Origin: Didymella arachidicola
Lineage: Eukaryota > Ascomycota > Dothideomycetes > Pleosporales > Didymellaceae
DNA length: 64,000 nucleotides
NCBI GenBank assembly: GCA_016630955.3
Contig: CM049999.1
Location: 1,240,001 to 1,304,000 of the forward strand
Reading direction: 5' to 3'
The notes under the pieces are model-generated. The model did no database searches. It saw only the letters and a list, made by a program, of their open reading frames with translations, and was not told the DNA's origin. The translations under genes and the position numbers were made by a program. Positions within the stretch are counted from its first letter, which is position 1; each line of letters starts with the position of its first letter. Shown piece after piece: positions 11,063-23,400 of this stretch.

Positions 11063-12775
11063 TGTAGCGGTTTTGTAGCGAGTATTGATTTTATGACGTC
11101 GATCTAACGTGATGTTTCCTAATCAGGTGATACGTGAACAGCGAAGGGTAGCTTCAGAACGTGGTGAGTAAGCGATAGGAAATCTGGATTGTTGATATAT
11201 ATGTCGGGAAAAGAATGCATGCTTATATGCTGCGATCATTGGCGGTAACTTCACGAAGTTGATTGCTGCGTGTGACTGCTATGTGAAGCGGTGCGCCTGC
11301 TTGCTGGCTGAGTGAACGGCGGTTGTTCGCTCAGAGCTGTGTAGCCAATGATGGCGAAAGCGGGTCTCGTATACATCCTTGCTGCATGTAACGCTCGATG
11401 TGCGCGGAAAGCGGACGGAATCTGCTCAGAGCAGCGGTGAATGTGTGTCGTGGAGAGATCACAAGCCGTGTCTGTTGTGGCGAAATATTGTCCGGAGTAT
11501 TGGGCTGCAGGGAGGTGACGAGCTCAAGCTCAGGGCGCGTTCGTGAGAGGCCTGGAAAGGCTGGGGAACAAGCGCGCAGAGAGCCGCGCACGTGGTCCTA
11601 ACCAACAACATCAACCGTCGTCCCACAGAAATGGCCACGATTGTCGACGATCGCGTTGTCGTGATCGATCGCTTCGGTGAATCAAGTCGGTTGACATGAT
11701 CGACTTTTCGTGATAGATAGCCTGCCAATCGCAGCCAGTGCTGCTACGCAAGCGGCGGGAAGAGGCAGCGATCCAGCTGAGTGTTGATGTCCCGTGGACG
11801 CAGTGAATCAGCGGTAGAGCGCCTCCATATCACATCGTCGGTGACCGTGCGACGTAAGACTCAGGAGACAGCAAATGGATGGTAGGGTATTGTCATGAGG
11901 GTGATTGTGAATCTGCGTCAGCGCCGGGGTGATGGATTGGCCAGCCCAGTGCGTGAAAGTCGTGCAAGGCAGCAGATGCTCATCGCCCACCATCTCGTCA
12001 GCACCGTGATGTTGATGACGGCGGTCTCGAGGCTAATGGTCCACCGCAGATGGATGGGACTATCTGCACAATGCAGCAAGAGATGAAGTGGTTCGAGAGG
12101 CGTAGTTTGGGCTGCCCCAGTGATGCTGGGTCGAGTGCACGAGCTTTGCGGGGTCAGGCACAGCAGCAGCAGCAGCAGCAGCAGCAGCCGTCAAGGCTGC
12201 GCATGGAGGCCGTCAAGCACCTTTCTTCTAGTGTGGGCAGACTCACGATGCGAGGCTGGTGGTGACGGGGCTCGCGGCTCGCGCTCGGTGCATTGAGGCC
12301 TCTAGGGCAGAGTCCAACCTGGCAGCGGAGTGAGTGGCCGATTTTGGCCCCAAGGAGCCACAGGCCAGCGCCCGCAGTCTCGCGATGTTTTGGCGCGGGC
12401 GGAAGCGCTAATGCGGGCCCACAAGTCGCAGCAGCCGTGGCCCGTGCGCCGTCCCATCTTTCGCATTTGGAACCACCCTTCTCCCGCGGTTCCTGTTCGT
12501 GTTCGTTTCGCTCCTCGACTGCCACCACGTCTGCATCCCCACGCCCGCGCACCCGTCCCTCGCCAGTCTCCGTCCCCGGCGCGCCCATCTCAAGGGGTCG
12601 TCTGCGATCCGCTCCCCAGCCAGAGCAGTTGTTGATCGCTGCGCGCCTAGGCTGCCAGCCTTGCCAGTACTCGCCCGCCGCTTAGCCTTCATCCGAACCG
12701 TCGCGTCTCAGTTCGCGCCGACGAGCCCTGTCCTCGAAAGCAGCCGCCGTCTGTTCAACCGACCAGACTGCGACC
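11063..12775. other. Divergent upstream region, trehalose phosphorylase / tup1
   Basis: 1.7 kb between two start codons pointing away from each other. It holds the CAG microsatellite listed separately. The last 400 bases before tup1 are GC- and pyrimidine-rich, probably its 5' UTR. I found no further gene; the short ORFs here lack protein-like composition. Confidence 0.5.
12161..12188 (+). repeat. (CAG)9 microsatellite
   Basis: Nine uninterrupted CAG units about 590 bases upstream of the tup1 start codon. They lie in no convincing ORF on the plus strand; the antisense ORF reads them as poly-Cys. A likely length-variable site in the tup1 leader or promoter. Confidence 0.9.
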
Positions 12776-15031
12776 ATGAACCACGGCTACCCGCCCCCGC
12801 GCGCCATGGTGCCCCAAGGCGGGCCCAGCCAGCGCCTGAACGAGCTCCTGGACAACATCAGGACCGAGTTCGAGACCGAGTCGCAGCGCAGCGTCGACTA
12901 CGAAGGCCAGAGTAAGTGTCCATCTCCAATCTCAGTATGCGCCTATGCCCGCGTGCGCGGAGAGCTCGAGGTGAGAGGTGTCGAAGTCAGACCAGCATGG
13001 CCCTGATGTCCGTGATCGATGGCTGCTGGAAACAGCCCCTACGCGCCTCAACCGCAGAGGACGGTCATCGGCCATGAGCTTGCCGTGTCGTAGTCTGCAC
13101 AGACCGCGATATCTACTTTGGCTCAAACAGCAGACCCCAAAGCTGCATGCTGACCGCGACAGTCACCCGTCACATCCAGGAGATTGAGTTGATCCGCAGC
13201 AAAGTGTACTCGCTCGAGAACCAGCACAACCAAATGAAGGCCAAGTAGGTCAGACCGGCCATCGACCACTTGGCGCATGCTGACATGCCACCAGATACGA
13301 GGACCGAATCGCCCAGCTCGAGCGCGAACTCGAGCAGCGCGGCGGCCCCAGCCAGAGCTCTCACCACCACGGCCCCTCGCAGCCCCAGCCGCCCCAGATT
13401 GGCCATGGACCCAGCAATCTCTTCGGCGGCATAATGGCGGGCAGCGCCAACCAGGGTGGGCCTGGACTCGCTCCTCCTCCGCAGGATGGCAACCCTCCCC
13501 ACGGCATGCCTCCACAGCTCGGTGGTGGCCCGCAAGGCCCGCCAGGACTCAATCCCGCACCGGGCCCGCCACAGCACTTCGGTGGGTACCAGCCTGCCCC
13601 TGCGGCTAACGGTGAGCTCCACGCTCTTTCTCTCTTGTCTGGAGGGGTGCGACACGTGCAGTTGACCGTTGACCGCGCTCTCGTCGCAAGGGTAGTTTGA
13701 CTGACAGTTCGCAGGCTATGGGCAGCCCCCACAGCCCACAGCTTCCCCCGGCGGCAAGCGTCCTGGTCCTCCTCGCGGTCCTCCTGGAGGCCCTGCTACG
13801 CCTCAGCAAAACAACCCTGCTCCCTACCCGGGCTCGCCCCAGGTTCCCCGACCGACTCCTCCTCCCCACCATCAGCAGAATGCCCTGATGGCGCAGCACC
13901 AGCCGCCGCTGCCTCTGGCACAGACTAACTGTCTGGCTGATTTGGATGTCGAGCAGCTGCCTGCTCAATACAAGAGGGAGGGTGACGACTGGTACGCAGT
14001 CTTCAACCCAAGGGCTAGGCGTGTGCTCGATGTTGATCTCATCCACAACCTGCCTCACCAGAGCGTAGTCTGCTGTGTGCGCTTCAGTCTGGACGGTCGC
14101 TATGTCGCCACTGGCTGCAACCGCTCTGCTCAGATCTTCGATGTTGAGACTGGAAACCCGGTTGCACACCTTCAGGATGGCAGCCTCCCCGAAGACGGCG
14201 ATCTCTACATCAGGAGCGTGTGCTTCAGCCCCAACGGCCAGTACCTCGCGACTGGTGCCGAGGACAAGGTCATTCGTGTTTGGGACATCCAGTCCCGTAC
14301 CATCAAGCACCAGTTCACCGGTCACGAGCAGGACATCTATTCCCTGGACTTTGCTCGCAACGGCAGGATCATTGCCTCCGGATCTGGCGATCGCAGTGTC
14401 CGCCTCTGGGACCTCGAGTCCAACAGCCAGATCGCAAACTTCTCGATCGAGGACGGCGTCACCACCGTCGCCATCTCCCCCGACAACCTCTACGTCGCAG
14501 CCGGTTCGCTCGACAAGAGCGTGCGCGTCTGGGATATCCAGAGCGGCGCGCTTGTCGTTCGCCTCGAGGGCCAGGAAGGCCACAAAGACAGCGTCTACAG
14601 TGTCGCATTTGCTCCTTCAGGCGGTAGACTCGTCTCTGGATCTCTCGACAAGACGATCAAGATGTGGGAGCTCACCACACCCACCCGCTTCGTGCCCGGA
14701 AACGCGCCCAGCGGCAAGTGTGTCCGCACATTCGAAGGCCACAAGGACTTTGTGCTCAGTGTTGCCCTCACACCGCACGGCGACTGGGTGCTGTCTGGAT
14801 CCAAGGACCGCGGTGTGCAGTTCTGGGATCCCCATACAGGAGTTGCGCAGCTCATGTTGCAGGGTCACAAGAACTCAGGTACGTCTATATCCACCAACCT
14901 TTCGAAAGCTTGTTTGCTAACGACCGACAGTCATCTCTGTCGCCCCATCTCCCACAGGTGGCGTTTTTGCCACCGGTTCCGGCGACATGCGCGCCCGTAT
15001 CTGGAAGTTCGACCGCTACAACGGACCTTAG
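12776..15031 (+). CDS. tup1: Transcriptional corepressor Tup1/RcoA, WD40
   Basis: Global corepressor that binds Ssn6/Cyc8 and is recruited by DNA-binding repressors in the nucleus. Five exons: 12776-12911, 13163-13244, 13295-13611, 13715-14878 and 14931-15031, product 599 aa. Phases agree at every junction; for example, exons 2 and 3 join as MKAK/YEDR. Residues about 15-80 form the Tup_N tetramerising coiled coil (LNELLDNIRTEF, then QEIELIRSKVYSLE). A Pro/Gln/Gly-rich linker follows to about residue 225. The C-terminal half is a seven-bladed WD40 propeller with repeats such as IRVWDIQSRT, VRLWDLESNS, VRVWDIQSGA, IKMWELTTPT and VQFWDPHTGV, ending in ARIWKFDRYN. Intron 1 is unusually long (251 bp). 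The start is the first ATG in frame with the coiled coil. Confidence 0.95.
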
Positions 15032-16078
15032 ACGGGTCCCCGGGATGACAGTCTCGAGCCAGCACGCGCGGCCGCAAGATGGGCAGCAGCACTAGCAGAA
15101 GCGGCGGACAGAGAGCGGGAACTCGAGATAGCGAAGCGCAATTGGTACCTGGCACATCATCAGATGCCGCGTTAAACGGGCAACACATATTCGCGCACGG
15201 GCGATGAGGCCTGAAGCCGTTGACTGACGCCACGAACGTGACTTGTTTTCATATACCAGCCAGCCTCCAAGGCGGAGTGGAGTGGCTATTGTTTGCGGTG
15301 TGCTTGGTCTGGTTGGATGGATAGAATACCTTTGTGGGCTTTGACGATTTCGCTTTGACGACTTTGGTAATATTAAAGCACGAATTATGGTGTGGATGGA
15401 TTATCCGGCTCAATCACTTCATCTGACTTTCTGCAATTTTCTCCCGACTTGAACAAGATGGCTTGCACCTCCACTTTAAATCTCCTCCCATCCAACACCC
15501 CACACATCCCCAGTATTGTTCCCGCGTATTAACCACACCACATCACACCATACAAACCCCCAGACATTCCACGAACCTCGTCCGAATACTGAGCAGCAGC
15601 ACAGCCCGTCGTGTCGTTCTCTGTGGGGGTGGACACACCAGCACCTTGTCTCTTATGAAGTTATAGTGATTTGTCTGGTTTAGTACTCGTACGCACCCCA
15701 TGGTGGCTTGCCTGAAGCTAGACTGATGTGTCGGTGATGTCGTGATGGTGCGTAGGGTGGGCATGGTTGAGGTTGTGTTGGATGGTGGTGGTTAGTGTTG
15801 TGGGGGATGGGCTGGTGTATGTGGAGATGGATGAGCGAGCGATGCAAATATCAGCGTGACAGCACCGTAGCAAGCGCTTTGGATAGCAATCACAACGTGA
15901 GGAGGTTTCGGTAGGTGTGTAGATGGAGATATGTGTTTGATATTGCGCACTACATGCATCAATGCCCTTCCTATGGTATCATCCAACCCAGCTGCTACCC
16001 TGCAGCAACAACAGTCATGTAACGCCTGCAATGCATTTCCCAAACGCCAGTACAAGTATCCTTGGGTCCCTTGCCCGC
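15032..16078. other. Intergenic region between convergent genes
   Basis: 1.05 kb holding the 3' ends of tup1 and the DUF2423-like gene. It contains low-complexity CA- and GT-rich stretches (about 15480-15800). No coding or RNA feature seen. Confidence 0.5.
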
Positions 16079-16732
16079 TCACTTGCGCTTGCTGACCCTG
16101 CTCTTGCCCGTGAACGGCTTCAAGGCCCCCTTGCCACGGCTGGTGGGGAAGGTAATCGAGTTCTTGGGCTTGCGGGCGCGCTCCTTCTTCGTCTTCTTCT
16201 CGCTCTGCTTGCGGTGGGGCTTCTTGGTCGACGACTTGTCGTCTACGTCCATGTCTGGGGTTTGTCAGCCTTTGGTCTGTTCCAGCATTCTCGGTCAGGA
16301 AGAAGGTGGAAGCGGGTCAAAGGCGAACTGCAGGGCTCCGGAGGGGGTGAAGCCGAGGACATCAGAGCTCAGGCCCAGGTAGAAGCAGAAGTTGCGCAGT
16401 TCGCAGTCTTCCGGGGCGGTGCTGGCTGTGCTCTGGAGAGACGAGGGGACGGGAGCAGTCAGGCAGAACGAACCTTTTGAGAGATCATCCTTTGCTTCTG
16501 TGGCTGCGTTGACGTTAGCCTCGTTGGTGTGGATGCTGTCAGTACGCGGCATACCCTCTTCGTCGACGTCCATCTCCTTCTTCTCGGGGCGGGCTGGCTT
16601 CTCGGAGTTGATGGTTGCGAGCAGCTTTGCGTGCAGGCGCTCGGCGCGGGCCTTCTCGACAGGGCCAAAGACGTTGGCGCGCAGCTTCCTGCGGTTTGTT
16701 CGCTCGGTGGAGGCACGGAGTCCCTTTGCCAT
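16079..16732 (-). CDS. DUF2423/YBL028C-like nucleolar ribosome-biogenesis protein
   Basis: The N-terminus from 16732 reads MAKGLRASTERTNRRKLRAN followed by PVEKARAERLHAKLL, the signature of the small basic DUF2423 family linked to pre-60S ribosomes. A middle segment GLSSDVLGFTPSGALQFAFD is also typical. The expected basic tail, DVDDKSSTKKPHRKQ to KSRVSKRK and TGA at 16079-16081, lies about 45 codons further on. Between them are in-frame stops. A good branch point and acceptor are present (GGCTGAC then CCCCAG, ending near 16254), but there is no GT donor anywhere in the preceding sequence, so the intron would need a GC or other unusual donor. It may instead be a mutated gene or a sequence error. 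Length excluding the interruption is roughly 200 aa. The gene is divergent from the SUMO ligase across 604 bp. Confidence 0.75.
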
Positions 16733-17336
16733 TGTGTCGTTGTGTGTGTGTGGGGTTTGGGAGGTGAAGGTGGTGTTGTGGACAGGCACAGCACGGTTGG
16801 AGCGCCTGGTCGATCTCGCAAAAGTTCCAGGCGGTCAAGGGTCCAGGCAGAATAATTTTGTGGCAATCGATTGCAGAGCAGGCGGCGGCCCGAGTCAGCC
16901 AACGACGTGCGGCTCGAGGGGCGCTCCGTGCTCCGCCAGTTCGCGGCCGCAGTGACGCTGACTTTGCGACCCAGTGCTGGCCATGTGGGCGCCGCGAGAG
17001 CCGCCGGAGCAGACGAGGCGATATATTCTTCCATGACCAGGCGTGACGTCTCTCTGGGCTTGCTCACAGTGCGACTCAGCTTGTGCGCGTCCAGGCGTTG
17101 TGCACCGTCGCGGGCTTTAGGAAGGCGCGATCCAATACCCGCGAGCCACTGAACCTCAGATGTCGTGCGGCAGCAGCCTGCTCTCACCCAACACCACCTG
17201 CGCTTCTATGCACTCGTAGCCCCATATACCGCCGCTCTCCATGTCTCGCCGGGCCAAATCCACCTGCTAACGCCTCCTTCCGCCGCCCACGACCACCGCC
17301 TCGGATATCCGCACCTGCGCCAGAGGCACGCGAGCC
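16733..17336. other. Bidirectional promoter region
   Basis: 604 bp between the divergent starts of the DUF2423-like gene and the SUMO E3 ligase. GC-rich, with a GT run next to the minus-strand start (about 16738-16752). No other feature seen. Confidence 0.4.
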
Positions 17337-19302
17337 ATGGCGTCCAGCCTGCAGCATTTGGCTGCCACCATAATCGACCGCTCCAAGACGCTCATCAACA
17401 ACGATCTGAAGAAGATCCTGAAAGAGGAGGGGCTTTCGCAGACGGGGAACAAGGCCGCCCTGCAGTCCCGCGTGTTCGCCCGTACGTGAGCCCGCCGCCG
17501 CGGCAGATCCTCAATTGCGCCCGCGCCCGCGCATGCTAACATTCACGCTCACCAGTCATTACCTCTGCTGTTACCTCTGGCAATGTCGAGACGCTGCGCC
17601 GTCTGCAATTTAGGGTCCAGAATCACGGCGAAGCTCCCACACCACAGAGCAGTAGTAGTCCGACCGCGCCGTCGTTCCCCAATCCGCCGCCGCCCACGAT
17701 GAACGGCTACTCCAGCAGCAGCCAATTCAGCGCCTTGCACCAGCCAGCGCTGCCTCGTACGCCTGCATCGCACCTGTCTCTTCACAACGGCACTAAGAGT
17801 GAAACAGGGTCTGCTGCGCCTTCCTATTTCTTCAAGGAGAGCCCGTTCTTTGAAGTCCGCGAGCTAGTCCTAAGCAGCATCACGCTTGAAGGCACGTTAG
17901 CTTCGTCTCGCTCACCGCACTGGTACTGACTTTGGCCAGCGTCACCAAGCCACCGCCAAAATTGCACCAGGAACCTCATCATCAACGAGGCCGTCAGCGC
18001 GCGCATGAAGTCAGACCCAACTTTACGCTTGCTGCTATTCTCCACATTGGAACAGGCACTTCCACCTTATACGCGGGCCGACATCACCTTCCCTGCGCAA
18101 ATAGAGGTCCGCCTCAATGGCGACGAAGTCAAGGCAAATTACAAGGGCCTCAAAAATAAGCCTGGCTCGACGCGCCCTGCAGACATCACTGACTTTGTCC
18201 GCATCTCGCCAGCCAACTACCGCAACAATCTCGTCGTCACATATGCTCTTACACACAAGGCAGGTTCAACTCGTCAAGAGGTTTTCTTATTCCTCCCTAC
18301 TTCCTCTCTGGCGAATGTATACTGACTCCACCGCAGAAATACAACCTATTTGTCTACATGGTGAAGAAACACTCCGCAGCGGACCTTGTGAAGCGGATTG
18401 CCGACAAGAAAGTCATCACCAAGGTCTCTGTGCTGAACGAAATGAGGGCCAAAGCCGCGGATCCCGATATCGAAGTCGGGTCGAGTGTCATGTCGCTCAA
18501 AGACCCCATCTCCACACTGCGAATTAACGTACCCTGTCGCTCGACCGTGTGCACGCACAATCAATGTTTCGACGCTGAGTCATTTCTGCAACTACAAGAG
18601 CAGGCGCCGACATGGATATGCCCCATCTGCAGCAAGACCGTCCACTTCAATGGCCTCGCTGTAGACCAATACGTCGAGGAGATCTTGGCCAAGGTTAAGA
18701 ATGCAGACCAGGTCACGATATCTCCCACCGGCGAATGGGCCACAAAGAAAGAGGCAACGCCACCGCCGAGGAGGAACGGAAGCGCCATTGCAGCAGACGA
18801 TAGTGACGACGATCTCATTGAAATTCCGGACTACCGTGTTGCCTCGATCAAGAGCGAGGTGGCACAAACACCAAACTACCTCAGCACTCCCCCAATGCCG
18901 TCTAGAGAGCCGTCAACAGCGCCTCGGTCAGGGACGAAACGTACATCGGAGGTGGTGGACCTGACGCTGAGCGATGATGAGCCACCACGGCCGGCCAAGA
19001 AGGTAGCGTACCCCCACCGACCCCCAACCAACCCTTCCGAACCACCCCGTCGTTCCTATGAACTCCCTCCTCCCATACCCCGTCCCCCGCAATATGATCA
19101 TCGCTCTTCTTCACACCGACCTCCGCCGTCAGACACGCGGTTGAACTTTCCTCCCCGCCCCTATACTCCACAAGGACCACCGCCGGAGGACTTGGATCGC
19201 TACAGGCCACCACCTCCAGGCTATCACTCCGCTTCCTCAAGTTACTCCGGCCCAAACACCGGCTCATCACGGTATCCTGCCTATCTCGGCTCCTCCCCTT
19301 GA
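17337..19302 (+). CDS. siz1: SUMO E3 ligase, Siz/PIAS family
   Basis: Ligates SUMO to nuclear targets together with the E2 Ubc9. Exons: 17337-17481, 17556-17895, 17950-18259 and 18337-19302, product 586 aa. The third intron (18260-18336) starts GCAGGT instead of GT but has a CTGAC branch point and CAG end; it is the only splice that joins YALTHK to KYNLFVYMVK in phase. Domains in order: SAP-like DNA-binding motif at residues about 10-50 (KKILKEEGLSQTGNKAALQ), PINIT domain at about 130-285 (EVKANYKGLKNKPGSTRPAD), and SP-RING at about 325-370 with C-T-H-x-Q-C and CPIC zinc ligands. An SIM-like acidic stretch (DSDDDLIEIPD) and VVDLTLSDDE follow, then a Pro-rich tail. Confidence 0.92.
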
Positions 19303-20459
19303 TAACATGTAGCGCGAATCACTGTACACACTTTCTTTTGTCAACGGCTAACCTCATATCGTCTTCAGGTGAGAACCGAAGCGGTATAGGTCTTGTCAGG
19401 CTTCATCACCCCACCATAGAGCATTGGCTTTGCACGAACAATGCATGACCTGATTGAGTGGAGCCACCTCCCTCATCTTAGCCATTTCTCTGATCTAATG
19501 TATTCTGCAATTTAGCGCGCGGCGTTTGGGAGAGCAATGGCAGCCACGACAGTTGCCCAGCGCGGCGTAGGTTGGGATCGATATTCGAGATACCTCAGCA
19601 TTTCCTTTTCTTCGTTGTGACTATCTGCGCGCGGCACGTTGACGGCTGGTTTTTTGGTGCGTGGGAAGTACGTAAGGGAAGAGGAAAACAAATGTAAAAG
19701 CGCCAAGCGACCCCATGTAACAGCGACACACATAGTTGCGTATCGTACATGTTCTGCAATTCTCACCTCGCGTGACAACTGCTGTAGGATTCGCGTGCGG
19801 TCCAGTCTACAACTTTCGTGGGAGACGCATTCGGTACTCTACAATTGACAGCATGCACCGCACTCTTTTGAAATCAACCAACGCACCACAACACTTCCCA
19901 AGCGTTCCAACCTCACACACAACAACCCTCACGTTCCCAAGAGCACTCAAACCCACCTTCAAACCACGTATATGCAGGGAAGCCATATGCCCAGCGACGT
20001 ATGCCCTGGAACCCTGCCTAATCGGGCAACTCACACAAAGCGTCGCTCGAGGGGGGCAATAGCGCAAGAGTGCTTCGCCGGCGCTGAGCGCCGACGGCAG
20101 ATTGGTTGCTTTTGGTCTAATCGATATAGAGCGGCGAGCGGTGCAGGGTGGAGTCGGTATACGCGTCACTCACCCTCTGGGTCCCTAGGTCACTGTGGGA
20201 ATTAAGTCGGGCCCGAAAGCAGCGGATTACTCGGAGAAGGAAGACTCGGCACGAATTAGTCGCGGATTCACATCGTTGCAGACAAAAAATGCCAAACCTA
20301 TTGCATTGCACATGGTATGATCTCCCGACATTACATACCCAAATCACCCCTCCCCTTATGCCATGCCATAGCGCGCCAGTCTCGGGGGCCTACAACTACA
20401 AGTATTCATATGCGTCGTGTCTAGCGTCGTGTGCATGACTTTCGTATTGTGTGCGTGGC
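19303..20459. other. Intergenic region between convergent genes
   Basis: 1.16 kb between the 3' ends of the SUMO ligase and myosin V. Several short ORFs occur on both strands, none with a protein-like pattern. No tRNA or repeat seen. Confidence 0.5.
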
Positions 20460-23400
20460 CTACGCGCCGACCTCCTCCATGATGGGCTGCTCGTGGAACC
20501 CGTTTGCGCCGTTGCCGTTTGTGGCCTCGGCGGGGCTCGGCGCGTCGAAGTCCATTTTCTCCTGCTGCGCGATGGCTTGCTGGGATACGATTTCGGCGAG
20601 GCGCTTGAGGCGCGGGGTTTGCAGCCCTGGTGGGTGTTAGTGTGTAGGTGATGGGAGTAGTGGGGTGGTGGGCTTACAAGAGGGAGTGTATGTCTCGAGG
20701 GCGGTGATGACGCGCGGCTCTGCGATTTCGTATGGGCCGGAGTCTTCCATGTCGACTGCTGTCAACAGGAGGACGTCGCTCTTCTCTGTGACCCTGCTGG
20801 CGACGGCCTTCATGATCTCGCCGTTGATGGGCTGCTCATAATCGGCAACGAGGTACTGGTTGAGCAGCTTCTGGATCTGGTTGGGAGAAAGCATCCAGCA
20901 GATATCCTGGATGATTTCGATGTCGTTCAGAGTCGCCTTCTTCAGCTGCAGAAGCTTAGTCGCTTGCATTAGGTGCTCGAGCTGCAGTGTGCCCTCGGGC
21001 ATGTCGTGCGATTTGCACCACTCTTCGATGCGCGTGATATTGTAGTTGATCTGCAGTCCGCGCTTCCACGAGAGGAAGTTGCGGCGCATAAGCAGATCGT
21101 TGAAAGCGGTAACACCGACAAGGCGGAGAAGCTCAGTGACACACTGTGTGATGATAGTGTCTTCAAGGTAGAAGGCCTTCATAGCCTTGTATACGCTGTT
21201 CAAGAGGCTGAGCAAGTTGTCCATGCTGTAAGCGGGGGTGTTGCTGCCTTGGAGAAGCTTGCCGAGGAAGCGGTTGCTCTCGTTGGTAACGAAACCAGGG
21301 AGGGATTGCGACTCGATGATGGCGGGAATGATCATCTTGTGCAGCTTCTTCTTGAGCACCTTCATCCAGGTGTGGTAGATGTTGAATTCGAGACTCTCCA
21401 AGTCGTGCTTGACGATCTCAAGCAGGCGGTCGTACTCGTAGTTATCGGTCTTCTGCTGCTCGTACCAGTCCTCGGCAAGGAAGACAAAGGAGAGCATCTC
21501 GTGGACGTTTGACAACCAGAAAGCGCCGGGGTTGATCGCATCATCACTGTCGTGCTGCATGACCTCCTGTTGGATGGACTGCATGACGTTCGCAAGGAAG
21601 CGCTCAGACTCCTTAACGAAGCCGTTATTCCACATCTCAGAGGTGACAAGGTTGATGAGGTAAGCGGGGAAGAGGACCTCCTTATCTGTGGGAGGGGGAG
21701 TGGTGGTAGGGGAAGGAATCTTCAGGTTCTTGATGAGACCAAGGGTGACCTCGTCGTTGAGCATGTCCTCGTCAGCCAGAATGTTCTCAAGCTCAAGCTC
21801 GACGTTATCGAGCTGCGCAAACGTGGAGCCAGACAGGTTCTGCCTGTGAGCAGTCGAACCAACAGCCATCGAAACTGGTCGAGGGTTGTAAGTGGCGCTG
21901 AATCGGTCCAGATCGCGGGTGTCTGGTCCAGCACTTCGCCTCTTTGGCTTCTTCGAAGAGACAAGGTTGATGAGACTGCTGGCGGCAATGGGTGTGCTGC
22001 CATTCTCGAAGGTGCTGTTGATAGGCCCGGAACGCTTCATCAACTCGACCTGCTCCTGGAGCTCCGCAAGCTGCTGGCGAAGGGACATCTTCTCGGTCTC
22101 GGTGACATTGCTCCTCCTCTTGGAGTTGTCGAGCTCCTCGGTGGTCTGCTTGAGAGATGCGCGCAGCTGCTTCTCCTCCTCCTGCAAGTGTCGCATCTTG
22201 GCGGTGCTTTCCTCGTAGTTGGTCTGCAGCTTCTTGAACTCGTCCTCCATTTGGCTCAGCTTGGCTGCGGTGATGCCAGCCTGGTTGGCCTCGACCTGCA
22301 GCTCCTTCTGCCTGTTCTCGAGCGCACGACTCCTCTCCTTATAAGACTTGATCTGGTTTTCGTAGTTGTCGACCTGCTGCTTCAGAGACTTGTTCTGCTC
22401 CTTCATTGAGCCAAGAGTCTGGGTCAGTTCGACGACCTTGTTTTCCAGCTTGTAGGAGATGTTCTTCAGGTCGCGAGACTCGGCGCGTAGGAGCTTGTAC
22501 TCCTTTCGCGCCTTCTTTCCTCGCCACAAGTTCTGGATGAGAACGATCTTGTTGCGGTATTGCCTCCAGGCCTTGAGCGATCTCTGCGACCTCCATGTGC
22601 GCTGGATAATACGTGCCGCATTGCCAAGTCTTGTGTCGAGGATGTTCTTTCGGCAGAGAAAACCCTTTGCGGCAGCCTCGAAGAGAATAACAGATTGTCG
22701 TACGATGTGGAATCGCTTGCGGTCCTTCGACCCACGCCAGACCCTCTGAATGGTGGTAGCGGCTTTGACCTGTCTTTGCTCCTCAGCACGCTCCCTGGTC
22801 ATGAAACCTCTAGCCAATGACTGCACAGCAACAATGGCCTCGCGCATCTCCAAGTAGATACGGCGGTAGTACTTAGCCCTCAAGTTCTTCTGGATCATGA
22901 TGGCGGCATCGTTCAGTCTGGCTGTGCGCAGGTTCTCAAGGAACGCAAGCATACCAGCACGGAAGAAGATCTTGGTCAGACCCATCTGGTACTTGTCGGT
23001 GCCATCATTCTTGCTGTTGCCCAGTGCTTTGTGAAGAATGGCCTTAGCCATGTTGCGGATCTCCGGAGTCCAGCCTGAGGAGGGTACCAGCATGTAGTAG
23101 CGGAGCGCAAACTCCTCGTATGTCCATCTTGTGGGGTAGCCAGCGCAACTAATTCTGACAGTCTCGAGGACACCACACGCACGCAATTGGCTGAGAACCA
23201 TGGGTCCATCGAATTGCCAGGCGGCCTTGGCCTCGTTGGGCTTAATACAGCGAATATAGTGGACATCGGTGGAGTTGATGGTAGCCATGAGCTCAATGAG
23301 AGATGACTTGAAGATACCTCCGAGCGTGGGTTTCCTGTTCGTTGCAATCCGTCGGCCGGCGGACATTGTGGTTCCGGGCTTCGCTGCAGGAGCAGTCTCC

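Noticed and set aside
11800..11850. tRNA-like A-box (TCAGCGGTAGAGCG)
   Set aside because: No matching B-box, anticodon arm or acceptor stem could be drawn around it.
12154..12588. 144-codon minus-strand ORF with a poly-Cys run
   Set aside because: Its start is the complement of the CAG microsatellite and the rest is low-complexity, with no support as a gene.
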